A DNA stretch of 7,137 bases. It comes from an uncultured Collinsella sp. (GTDB lineage: Bacteria > Actinomycetota > Coriobacteriia > Coriobacteriales > Coriobacteriaceae). The notes under the pieces are model-generated. The model worked only from the letters and a program-made list of their open reading frames with translations, had not been told where the DNA came from and did no database searches. The stretch is from positions 1 through 7,137 of the forward strand of contig CABUVF010000108.1 in the NCBI GenBank assembly GCA_902494945.1. Reading direction: 5' to 3'. Positions 1 through 4,489 of the stretch are shown here, piece after piece; position 1 is the stretch's first letter; each line of letters opens with the position of its first letter. The position numbers and the translations under genes are program-made.

Positions 1-152
1 ACGGCATACGCGCGGGCCCACTGACGAGCCGTGGCCTGGGGAATGCCAAGCTCCGCGGCGAGGGCGCGATGACCGACCCCCTCTTGGAGGATCTCGACGG
101 CGCGCTGCCTAACCTCGGGCGCATGCGTGCGAGTCCTAGTTGCTTCCGACAT
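1..152 (-). CDS. Helix-turn-helix protein, transposase OrfA-like, N-terminal part (runs off left edge)
   Basis: Fifty codons can be read from an ATG at 152..150 to the window edge with no stop. The peptide begins MSEATRTRTHAPEVRQRAVE and continues with a classic helix-turn-helix: a first helix around residues 12-23, then HRALAAELGIP, the turn, and QATARQWARAYA as recognition helix. This arrangement (basic N-terminus, 'PEVRQRAVEIL', 'LAAELGIPQATARQWAR') is what the first domain of IS3-type OrfA proteins and related Tc/IS630-like helix-turn-helix proteins looks like, where it binds the element's terminal inverted repeat. The rest of the gene lies outside, so whether a DDE transposase or OrfB follows is unknown. 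The Shine-Dalgarno is poor (GGCAGGT just before the ATG). It could also be a chromosomal regulator. The AT-rich upstream DNA differs from the GC-rich neighbours, which fits a mobile element edge but does not prove it. Confidence 0.6.
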   Translation of the reverse strand, partial: MSEATRTRTHAPEVRQRAVEILQEGVGHRALAAELGIPQATARQWARAYA

Positions 153-202
153 ACCTGCCACTTCTTAGCCTTAACCGTTAATCTGCTTTCTTACGTGCAA
201 GT

Positions 203-231
203 TAGATAGTAGCATTTTACTGTTTGCTCAA
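203..231 (-). promoter_or_regulatory. Weak promoter candidate for the helix-turn-helix gene
   Basis: On the minus strand TTGAGC (226-231) and TATCTA (203-208) are separated by 17 bases. Both boxes match the sigma-70 consensus only partly. An overlapping extended -10 reading, TGC followed by TACTAT, is also possible. The position, about 50 bases before the ATG at 152, is suitable. An imperfect palindrome at 219-237 overlaps the -35 box and could be an operator, which is inference only. Confidence 0.25.
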
Positions 232-343
232 AGCAGTTAATTAAAATAGACGCGGCGTTATCTGGGCATTTGGCACCAATTTACGACATTTCTTTATCGA
301 TTATTTACGCTGGTAGCTGACTCGCAGCCAATCGTCATTCGCC

Positions 344-384
344 TGTCAACAAAATTGACACCTCTTTATGTCCTTTGCTATAGC
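344..384 (+). promoter_or_regulatory. Plus-strand promoter candidate with overlapping TGTCAA-N5-TTGACA dyad
   Basis: A perfect -35 hexamer TTGACA (355-360) is followed after 18 bases by TATAGC (379-384). The -35 box is also the right arm of a perfect dyad, TGTCAA (344-349), CAAAA, TTGACA (355-360), an operator-like arrangement. There is no plus-strand gene downstream before the convergent flavoenzyme gene, so a transcript from here would be short, non-coding or antisense. In an AT-rich spacer such matches can arise by chance. Confidence 0.3.
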
Positions 385-485
385 GGATATGATTATTAAC
401 CCCTCCCCCAATAATTTTGAGTAATCGGCAAGGCAGTAGACGTCCTTACTCCTCATGATTACCGCGCATTGCCATCCACCGGAGC

Positions 486-526
486 AAAACAAAAAGGGCG
501 GGGCCTGCTGCGCTTGCAGGCCCCGC
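486..526 (-). terminator. Rho-independent terminator of the flavoenzyme gene
   Basis: Perfect 11-bp stem GCGGGGCCTGC (498-508) with GCAGGCCCCGC (516-526) and a 7-base loop. On the minus strand the stem is followed, after two C, by TTTTTGTTTTG (486-495 read in reverse), a typical U-tract. It lies 75 bases beyond the TAG of the minus-strand flavoenzyme gene. On the plus strand no T-run follows, so it acts in one direction. Confidence 0.9.
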
Positions 527-555
527 ACCGGTTGACACCCGACGGGACACAGCCG

Positions 556-585
556 GGCGAGGCGGATCCGTGCTACCGCCCCGCC
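556..585 (-). other. Hairpin in the 3' untranslated region of the flavoenzyme mRNA
   Basis: Arms 556-565 and 576-585 pair over 10 bp with a 10-base loop. As plus-strand RNA there is one A.C mismatch; as minus-strand RNA it becomes a G.U wobble, so the stem is intact in the mRNA sense. It starts 15 bases after the stop codon and has no U-tract, so it may protect the 3' end or simply precede the true terminator. Confidence 0.4.
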
Positions 586-600
586 TGGCCGCGAAGTTAA

Positions 601-2631
601 CTACAGCTCGTTGGCCGCGTGATATGCCGTGCGAATGGCGCTCGCGATGTCGGCGGTGCGCTCGCCCGAGCAGTCTCCCACGCAGGTCACGGGCACCGTC
701 ACGCCATCCAGGTCAAACGCGTTGGCCTTGGAGCCCACGGCCATCACCACGTAATCGCAGGCGATCTTCACCGGCTCCTCGGCACCGTCCTCGGTGGTGT
801 GCACGGCCTCCACGCCCTCGTCGGTAACGGCGGTCAGGCGGGTCTTAACGTGCTGTTCCACGTTGTGGGCGGCGAAGTCGCTCATGATCAGCGGCAGAAT
901 GGTCTCGGACTCGCCCGCGGCAATCTTGTCGAGCATCTCGACGATCGCCACCTCGCAGCCGTGCTGCAGCAGGTACTCGGCAGTCTCGGTGCCCACCAGG
1001 CCACCGCCAATGACGGCGACGCGCCCGCTGAGCTCCACCTTGCCGGCCAGCACGTCCCAGCTCGAGACGACCTTGTCCGAGTCGGCACCCGGAACGGGGA
1101 TGACCACGTCGTGCGCGCCCACAGCCACAATCGCGGCGTCGGCGGCGTTGAGATCCGTGGGGCTAGCGGCATGGTTGAGCTCAACCTTCACGCCCAGGCC
1201 GGGCAGAATCTTCTCGTAGTACTCGACCGAGCGCATGATCTCGTCCTTGCGCGGAGGCGCGGCTGCCAGCACAATCTGGCCGCCCAAGTGATCGCTCGCC
1301 TCATAGACGGTCACGTCGTAGCCGCGCTTGGCCGCCACGCGCGCGGCCTCCAGGCCGGCAATACCGCCGCCCACCACGGCGATCTTCTTGTCGCCCTCAC
1401 CCGGCTTAATGGCGATGGTCGCCTCGTCACCGTTCTCGGCGTTGAGCACGCACGAGATGTACTTGCGGTTTTGAATCGCATCGACGCAGCCCTTGTTGCA
1501 GTTGAGGCACTCGCGAATGGGTTCGCCCGTCGCGGCCTTGAGCGCGATGTCGGGGTCGCACATGAGCGAGCGGCCATAGGCGATGATGTCGGCCGCACCG
1601 TCCTCAAGAATCTTCTCGCCGGCCTCGACCGAACCCACGCGGCCGACGGTTGCCACCGGCACGGAGACCAGGGCCTTGACGCGCTCGGCCACCGGCAGCG
1701 TCCAGTTGTAGGGCATGGCGCCCATGGGCGGAATGGTGTCTCCCATGTTGCCGGTGTGGTTGGCCTGCGCGACCTGGATCATGTCGATGCCGGCGCCCTC
1801 GAGCAGCTTGGCAAACTCGCAGGCCTCGTCGGGCTGCAGGCCGCCCTTGCCGCGCGGCGTGCCGTCGGGGTTCTCCATGATCACGGGGAGCTTGTACTCC
1901 ACCATCAGCTGCGGCGCGGCTTCCTTAATGGCGGCGACGACCTCGAGCGCATAGCGAACGCGGTTCTCGAACGATCCACCGTACTCGTCGGTGCGCTGGT
2001 TGAGGATGGCCGAGCACAGCGAACCCACTAGGCGGTCGCCGTGGACCTCGATGGCGTCGATCCCGGCCTGCTGCGCGCGGGCGGCCGAGGCGGCGATAGC
2101 CTCCTTGATCTGGGTGAGCTGCTCTACGCTCGCCTCGTTCGCAAAGTGCTGCATGTCGTGGTGCAGCTTGGCATATGCCTGCTTGCGGATCTCGTTGGAC
2201 TCGGCCATCTTGGCGGCAAAGGTCTCCTCGTCGCCGGCGGCCTTGGCCTCCTGCGCGGCCTTGGCGGCGGCCATGGAACCCATGACCATGCGGCCGACAC
2301 CGGGCACGTCGTACTCGGGGTGGAACAGCTGCAGCGCGACCTTGGCGCCGTGCTTGTGAACGGCGTCGGCCAGCGCCTTAAACGTGGGAATCTGAGCGTC
2401 AGTCGCCAGCTTGGGCGTGGGGCTTGCGGTCATAACGGGAGCGACGTCGCCGATGACGATGTAGCTCACGCCGCCACGGGCCAGGCGCTCGTAAAAAGCC
2501 AGGCTGCGCTCGCCAATGGAACCGTCGCGCTCCTCGTAGCCGGTGGTCAGCGGCGGGAACATAATGCGGTTCTTGAGCTCAAGGGGGCCAACCGTAATGG
2601 GCTGGAGCAACTTAGTGGCAGGTGCGGTCAT
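601..2631 (-). CDS. Old yellow enzyme-type NADH:flavin oxidoreductase with FMN, 4Fe-4S and FAD/NAD(P) domains (2,4-dienoyl-CoA reductase / BaiCD-BaiH family)
   Basis: 676 residues, the usual size for the three-domain family that reduces activated C=C bonds (FadH, enoate reductase, BaiCD/BaiH). Residues 8-360 form the FMN TIM barrel: LKNR (19-22), QLFH (101-104), NQRTDEYGG (211-219), GR (330-331) and the phosphate-binding YGRSL (352-356). A CX2CX3CX11C motif (Cys375, 378, 382, 394) fits the 4Fe-4S cluster. The FAD domain has GGGIAG (421-426), an acidic end of strand two (Glu444) and GGQ (450-452); a second nucleotide fold has GGGLVG (542-547); VGDC (651-654) closes the FAD site. Glu565 at the end of the second fold's beta-2 would suit NADH over NADPH. 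Odd points: the segment after Glu195-Val196 reads HGDRLVGSLCS, without the usual catalytic Tyr, and an Ala/Lys/Glu-rich insert of about 30 residues lies near 111-163. The start at 2631 is chosen over 2637 because AGAGGA sits 6 bases before it. Electrons likely pass NADH-FAD-cluster-FMN in the cytoplasm. The substrate is unknown; single-gene unit. Confidence 0.93.
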   Translation of the reverse strand: MTAPATKLLQPITVGPLELKNRIMFPPLTTGYEERDGSIGERSLAFYERLARGGVSYIVIGDVAPVMTASPTPKLATDAQIPTFKALADAVHKHGAKVALQLFHPEYDVPGVGRMVMGSMAAAKAAQEAKAAGDEETFAAKMAESNEIRKQAYAKLHHDMQHFANEASVEQLTQIKEAIAASAARAQQAGIDAIEVHGDRLVGSLCSAILNQRTDEYGGSFENRVRYALEVVAAIKEAAPQLMVEYKLPVIMENPDGTPRGKGGLQPDEACEFAKLLEGAGIDMIQVAQANHTGNMGDTIPPMGAMPYNWTLPVAERVKALVSVPVATVGRVGSVEAGEKILEDGAADIIAYGRSLMCDPDIALKAATGEPIRECLNCNKGCVDAIQNRKYISCVLNAENGDEATIAIKPGEGDKKIAVVGGGIAGLEAARVAAKRGYDVTVYEASDHLGGQIVLAAAPPRKDEIMRSVEYYEKILPGLGVKVELNHAASPTDLNAADAAIVAVGAHDVVIPVPGADSDKVVSSWDVLAGKVELSGRVAVIGGGLVGTETAEYLLQHGCEVAIVEMLDKIAAGESETILPLIMSDFAAHNVEQHVKTRLTAVTDEGVEAVHTTEDGAEEPVKIACDYVVMAVGSKANAFDLDGVTVPVTCVGDCSGERTADIASAIRTAYHAANEL

Positions 2632-2637
2632 GGACAT

Positions 2638-2643
2638 TCCTCT
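2638..2643 (-). promoter_or_regulatory. Ribosome binding site AGAGGA that decides the flavoenzyme start
   Basis: Read on the minus strand, AGAGGA is followed directly by ATG TCC ATG. It touches the first ATG (2637..2635) but lies 6 bases before the second (2631..2629), a normal Shine-Dalgarno distance, so the second ATG is the better start. Confidence 0.6.
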
Positions 2644-2683
2644 CTTGTAGGCGCGGCGGCGATGTTGCCGCGTAGTTGTCTAA

Positions 2684-2713
2684 AGGATATGGCATGGGGG
2701 CACGGGGGCGCAA
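2684..2713 (-). promoter_or_regulatory. Promoter candidate for the flavoenzyme gene
   Basis: TTGCGC (2708-2713) and TATCCT (2684-2689) on the minus strand are separated by 18 bases, each matching four of six consensus positions. The leader would be roughly 45 bases. The palindrome array begins about 55 bases upstream of the -35 box, so it would lie in regulatory position. Weak boxes; alternatives exist. Confidence 0.3.
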
Positions 2714-2772
2714 TGTAAATCGGCGGACAGCAGGTGGCGGCAGGTGGATGGGGTGTGGCGGGGCGTCGGTTT

Positions 2773-2830
2773 GTCTCAATCTGTAACAGTTACTTGGCAA
2801 AACCGGGGTCTACCTGTTACAAATCGAGAC
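2773..2830. repeat. Palindrome array unit A
   Basis: Arms 2773-2789 (GTCTCAATCTGTAACAG) and 2814-2830 (CTGTTACAAATCGAGAC) pair over 17 positions with two exceptions, both A.C on plus and G.U on minus. Inner segment 2790-2813, 24 bases. Confidence 0.9.
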
Positions 2831-2860
2831 ATTCCTCTCAACCCATCCTCAACAATCTAG

Positions 2861-2911
2861 ATCTGTAACAGCTAGGCCCGCTTTTGACCCCTACCTGTTA
2901 CAGATTGAGAC
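2861..2911. repeat. Palindrome array unit B
   Basis: Arms 2861-2871 (ATCTGTAACAG) and 2895-2905 (CTGTTACAGAT) are perfectly complementary over 11 bp. The right arm continues with the consensus TGAGAC to 2911, but the matching outer part of the left arm is replaced by AATCTAG, so this unit is partly decayed. Inner segment 2872-2894, 23 bases. Confidence 0.88.
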
Positions 2912-2934
2912 AAACCAAACCCGCCTGCCAGAAA

Positions 2935-2991
2935 ATCTCAATCTGTAACAACAACTCGGCAAAATCCGTCCCTCGTGTTACAGATTTAGAC
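2935..2991. repeat. Palindrome array unit C
   Basis: Arms 2935-2950 (ATCTCAATCTGTAACA) and 2976-2991 (TGTTACAGATTTAGAC). Fourteen of fifteen positions between 2936-2950 and 2976-2990 pair; the exception is C against T. Inner segment 2951-2975, 25 bases. Confidence 0.88.
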
Positions 2992-3015
2992 AAACGGGAC
3001 CCAACCCACCGGTAT

Positions 3016-3072
3016 ATCTCGATCTGTAACACCTGGCCGCCCAAATCGGGTCTAGATGTTACAGACCGAGAT
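3016..3072. repeat. Palindrome array unit D
   Basis: Arms 3016-3031 (ATCTCGATCTGTAACA) and 3057-3072 (TGTTACAGACCGAGAT) pair at 15 of 16 positions; the exception is A.C on plus and G.U on minus. Relative to the consensus TCTCA/TGAGA, both arms have changed together to TCTCG/CGAGA, a compensated change. Inner segment 3032-3056, 25 bases. Confidence 0.88.
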
Positions 3073-3121
3073 TTTGTTTGAGATGTTGGGAATTGGGCTG
3101 AGAGAACAGTCCCGGAATAAC

Positions 3122-3151
3122 AAAAAAGCTCGCCGGCTAGGCCGACGAGCT
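3122..3151 (-). terminator. Rho-independent terminator of the tRNA-fMet gene
   Basis: Stem AGCTCGCCGGC (3127-3137) with GCCGACGAGCT (3141-3151) and a 3-base loop: 11 bp with one pair that is G.U in minus-strand RNA. It is followed on that strand by TTTTTT (3122-3127 in reverse). It begins 10 bases after the tRNA CCA end. Confidence 0.88.
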
Positions 3152-3160
3152 GCAAGTTCT

Positions 3161-3237
3161 TGGTCGCGGGGGCAGGATTTGAACCTACGACCTCCGGGTT
3201 ATGAGCCCGGCGAGCTACCAGACTGCTCCACCCCGCA
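3161..3237 (-). tRNA. Initiator tRNA-fMet (anticodon CAT), CCA encoded
   Basis: 77 nucleotides fold into a complete cloverleaf. The acceptor stem has six G-C pairs below position 1. The D stem is GAGC/GCTC with the A11-T24 pair typical of bacterial initiators. The anticodon stem is CCGGG/CCCGG around CTCATAA, which carries the three consecutive G-C pairs (29-31/39-41) that mark initiator tRNAs and let them enter the P site. The T arm is GTAGG TTCAAAT CCTGC; discriminator A73 and CCA are encoded. The anticodon is 3201-3203 on the plus strand. Position 1 is U and position 72 is G, a wobble where most bacterial initiators have C1xA72; it still leaves the end weakly paired, as formylation requires. 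The gene stands alone between its own promoter and terminator. Confidence 0.97.
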
Positions 3238-3268
3238 ATGTCTGGGCGCCTCATGTGCGCAAGAAAGA

Positions 3269-3297
3269 ATATTACGCGGGAGTTCGGTAAACGGCAA
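3269..3297 (-). promoter_or_regulatory. Promoter of the tRNA-fMet gene
   Basis: On the minus strand TTGCCG (3292-3297) and TAATAT (3269-3274) are separated by exactly 17 bases and lie 31 bases before the mature tRNA 5' end at 3237. Each box matches four of six consensus positions. The transcript would carry a short leader removed by RNase P. Confidence 0.5.
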
Positions 3298-3384
3298 GGA
3301 AAATCTCGTAGAGCATAATTCCTTCATATTTAAACCCCTCAGACCCTATCACCGTAAACGAATCGCAGCCGAGCGCCGTCGGCG

Positions 3385-3397
3385 GCGCGTATACAAT
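3385..3397 (+). promoter_or_regulatory. Promoter -10 region of coaX (GCGCGTATACAAT)
   Basis: TACAAT (3392-3397) matches the -10 consensus at five of six positions and lies 36 bases before the coaX ATG. No convincing -35 box is found. A palindrome GCGCCG-TCGG-CGGCGC (3373-3388) covers part of the expected -35/spacer region. A 12-of-13 match to this box lies before folP on the other strand, at 6998-7010. Confidence 0.4.
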
Positions 3398-3423
3398 GGT
3401 GCGCGTCCTTTTATGCCAACACC

Positions 3424-3428
3424 GGGAG
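3424..3428 (+). promoter_or_regulatory. Ribosome binding site GGGAG of coaX
   Basis: GGGAG ends 5 bases before the ATG at 3434. It decides against the in-frame upstream ATG at 3413, which would add seven residues, and against any longer extension of this frame. Confidence 0.65.
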
Positions 3429-3433
3429 TAGAC

Positions 3434-4207
3434 ATGCTGCTCGCTATCGATATGGGAAATACGCAGACGGCCATGGGCCTGTTTGACGGAGACGAGCTGG
3501 TGCAGTCGTGGCGTATGCCCACCGACCGCTCCTATACCGCCGACGAGATCCACGTGCGCCTGATGGGTTTCTTTAAGATGTACGGCCTCTCGCTCGATGT
3601 GGTTGACGCGATCGCCTTTGCGGGCGTGGTGCCGCAGCTCTCGCGCGAGTGGCACGCCGTGGCCGACCGCATTGCCGCGGACGCCATCGTCATCGGGCCG
3701 CAGACGGCCGCGGTGACCAAGCTGCGCGCGGCGCGCCCCCAGGCCGTAGGTGCCGATCGCGTCGCCAACGCCGTTGCGGCCGAGACTTTCTACGGCGCGC
3801 CGGCAATCGTGGTGGACTTTGGCACCGCGACCAATATCGACGTCATCGATGAGGACGGTTATTACATTGGTGGGGCGATCGCGCCGGGCATCCGCATCTC
3901 CATGGACGCGCTTGCCACCCGAGCCGCCAAGCTCGCCAGCGTGCCGCTCGAGGCGCCCGAGCACGCCATCGGTCGCGATACCGAGGAGTGCATTAAGGTC
4001 GGCGCCGTGGTGGGCGCTGCCGCCATGGCCGAGGGCCTGGTCGCGCGCATGAAGCGCGAGCTGGGCCGCGAGGACGCCACCGTTATCGCCACGGGCGGTC
4101 TCGCCGGCATCGTCGCCGATTCGACCGACGCCTTCGACGTGGTCGACGGCCAACTCACCATCAAGGGCATCTGCGAAATCTACCGCCGCATGCAGGAGCT
4201 GGGATAG
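3434..4207 (+). CDS. coaX: Type III pantothenate kinase
   Basis: CoaX phosphorylates pantothenate with ATP to 4'-phosphopantothenate, the first step of coenzyme A synthesis. It is a cytoplasmic dimer of the acetate/sugar kinase/Hsp70 fold that needs a monovalent cation. The 257-residue length is that of the family. Visible motifs are the N-terminal phosphate loop IDMGNTQT (5-12), GADR (106-109) with the catalytic Asp108, DFGTAT (128-133), which binds phosphate and nucleotide, and GGAIAPG (146-152), which completes the pantothenate site at the dimer interface. Near the C-terminus, IATGGLAG is the second adenosine motif. The start at 3434 is set by GGGAG five bases upstream. It points toward the biotin-ligase-like gene across a 282-base convergent gap; elsewhere birA and coaX are often neighbours or fused (as in Neisseria and Bordetella), which supports reading this as a cofactor block. 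Confidence 0.96.
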   Translation: MLLAIDMGNTQTAMGLFDGDELVQSWRMPTDRSYTADEIHVRLMGFFKMYGLSLDVVDAIAFAGVVPQLSREWHAVADRIAADAIVIGPQTAAVTKLRAARPQAVGADRVANAVAAETFYGAPAIVVDFGTATNIDVIDEDGYYIGGAIAPGIRISMDALATRAAKLASVPLEAPEHAIGRDTEECIKVGAVVGAAAMAEGLVARMKRELGREDATVIATGGLAGIVADSTDAFDVVDGQLTIKGICEIYRRMQELG

Positions 4208-4264
4208 AGCAGGGGCTTAAGTCGAGCACGCCCGATGTCACAGCCCCGCAAACGTTCGCCAAGC

Positions 4265-4305
4265 CTATTCCTCAAAACTGAAAAATTTTCAATTTTGAGG
4301 AATAG
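4265..4305. repeat. AT-rich 41-bp palindrome, copy 1
   Basis: CTATTCCTCAAAA at the left and TTTTGAGGAATAG at the right are exact complements. The inner part continues the pairing to the centre, giving 20-bp arms with one exception, C.A on plus and U.G on minus. It is strikingly AT-rich for this genome. No T-run follows on either strand outside the stem, so it is not a standard terminator, although its place between convergent genes would suit transcript-end protection. Shares arms with copy 2. Confidence 0.9.
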
Positions 4306-4348
4306 AGACTCCTCGAATACGCCCAGCGCAGCGATATCGTGCATGTTT

Positions 4349-4391
4349 CCTATTCCTCAAAAACGAAAATTTTTCAGTTTTGAGGAATAGG
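4349..4391. repeat. AT-rich 43-bp palindrome, copy 2
   Basis: Same family as copy 1: CCTATTCCTCAAAA (4349-4362) and TTTTGAGGAATAGG (4378-4391) pair exactly, with two adjacent mismatches further in and then pairing to the centre. It is separated from copy 1 by 43 bases of unrelated sequence. The outer arms are invariant between copies while the centres differ. Confidence 0.9.
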
Positions 4392-4418
4392 GCGCTGGCA
4401 ACCCATTCCCCAGATAGG

Positions 4419-4454
4419 CGAAACCCTCCCCGGCACAGGCCGAAGAGGGCTTCG
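4419..4454 (-). other. Two-stem hairpin in the 3' untranslated region of the ligase-like gene
   Basis: CGAAACCCTC (4419-4428) pairs with GAGGGCTTCG (4445-4454). A 2x2 internal loop follows, then CGGC/GCCG (4431-4434 and 4439-4442) capped by ACAG. The single A.C mismatch of the outer stem in plus-strand RNA becomes G.U in minus-strand RNA. It lies 35 bases beyond the stop of the minus-strand gene. No U-tract follows on that strand; on plus, a loosely T-rich stretch follows, so a weak terminator for coaX is an alternative. Confidence 0.45.
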
Positions 4455-4489
4455 TTGTCATCGTTATCTTTGAGCGCGGGCGCCTCGCG

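Larger units (their letters stand above)
153..485. other. AT-rich intergenic stretch, no gene seen
   Basis: About 330 bases separate the helix-turn-helix gene from the terminator of the flavoenzyme gene. The stretch is visibly richer in A and T than the rest of the window. I find no credible coding region. It holds a weak minus-strand promoter candidate, a plus-strand promoter candidate with an overlapping dyad, and an imperfect palindrome at 219-237 (ACTG...CAGT outer arms). No terminal inverted repeat of an insertion sequence could be fixed without the other end of the element. Confidence 0.6.
2768..3072. repeat. Tandem array of four inverted-repeat units, period about 81 bp
   Basis: Four units share the consensus arm GTCTCAATCTGTAACA(G), an inner segment of 23-25 bases, and the reverse-complement arm (C)TGTTACAGATTGAGAC. 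The motif TGTTAC of the right arms begins at 2815, 2896, 2976 and 3057 (steps 81, 80, 81). The inner segments are related too: three contain a G/C-C-AAA core (GGCAAAACC, GGCAAAATC, CCCAAATCG), and three end in a CTAC or CTAG-like tetramer. The array is therefore a duplicated element and not unrelated operators. The linkers between units are 23-30 bases and mostly pyrimidine/A-rich. The longest match is a 22-base perfect inverted pair, 2768-2789 with 2895-2916. The array lies between the tRNA-fMet terminator and the flavoenzyme promoter. Function unknown: regulatory array, structured RNA, or REP-like element. Confidence 0.9.

Noticed and set aside
389..424. Eleven-codon open frame MIINPSPNNFE after the plus-strand promoter candidate
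   Set aside because: No downstream plus-strand gene for it to control, weak ribosome binding site, too short to support.
413..425. Possible third half-site of the AT-rich palindrome family (AATTTTGAGTAAT)
   Set aside because: Matches 12 of 13 bases of one arm but has no partner arm nearby and lies in AT-rich sequence where such a match can be chance.
346..528. Minus-strand 60-codon open frame
   Set aside because: It begins inside the terminator hairpin of the flavoenzyme gene and has no ribosome binding site or recognisable domain.
619..2031. Plus-strand 470-codon open frame opposite the flavoenzyme gene
   Set aside because: It is an antisense shadow of a GC-rich gene (His/Gly/Leu/Val/Arg-rich translation, no family match) while the minus strand encodes a complete known enzyme.
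2768..3072. CRISPR array
   Set aside because: The conserved arms alternate in orientation, the sequences between them are themselves related, copies are imperfect, and no cas gene is present in the window.
2884..3081. Plus-strand 65-codon open frame over the palindrome array
   Set aside because: Its peptide repeats simply mirror the DNA repeat, the units are spaced 80-81 bases so the frame is not kept, and there is no ribosome binding site.
3056..3433. N-terminal extension of coaX
   Set aside because: The frame is open upstream but runs through the tRNA-fMet gene and its terminator in antisense; the family starts at MLLAIDMGNT and a ribosome binding site precedes 3434.
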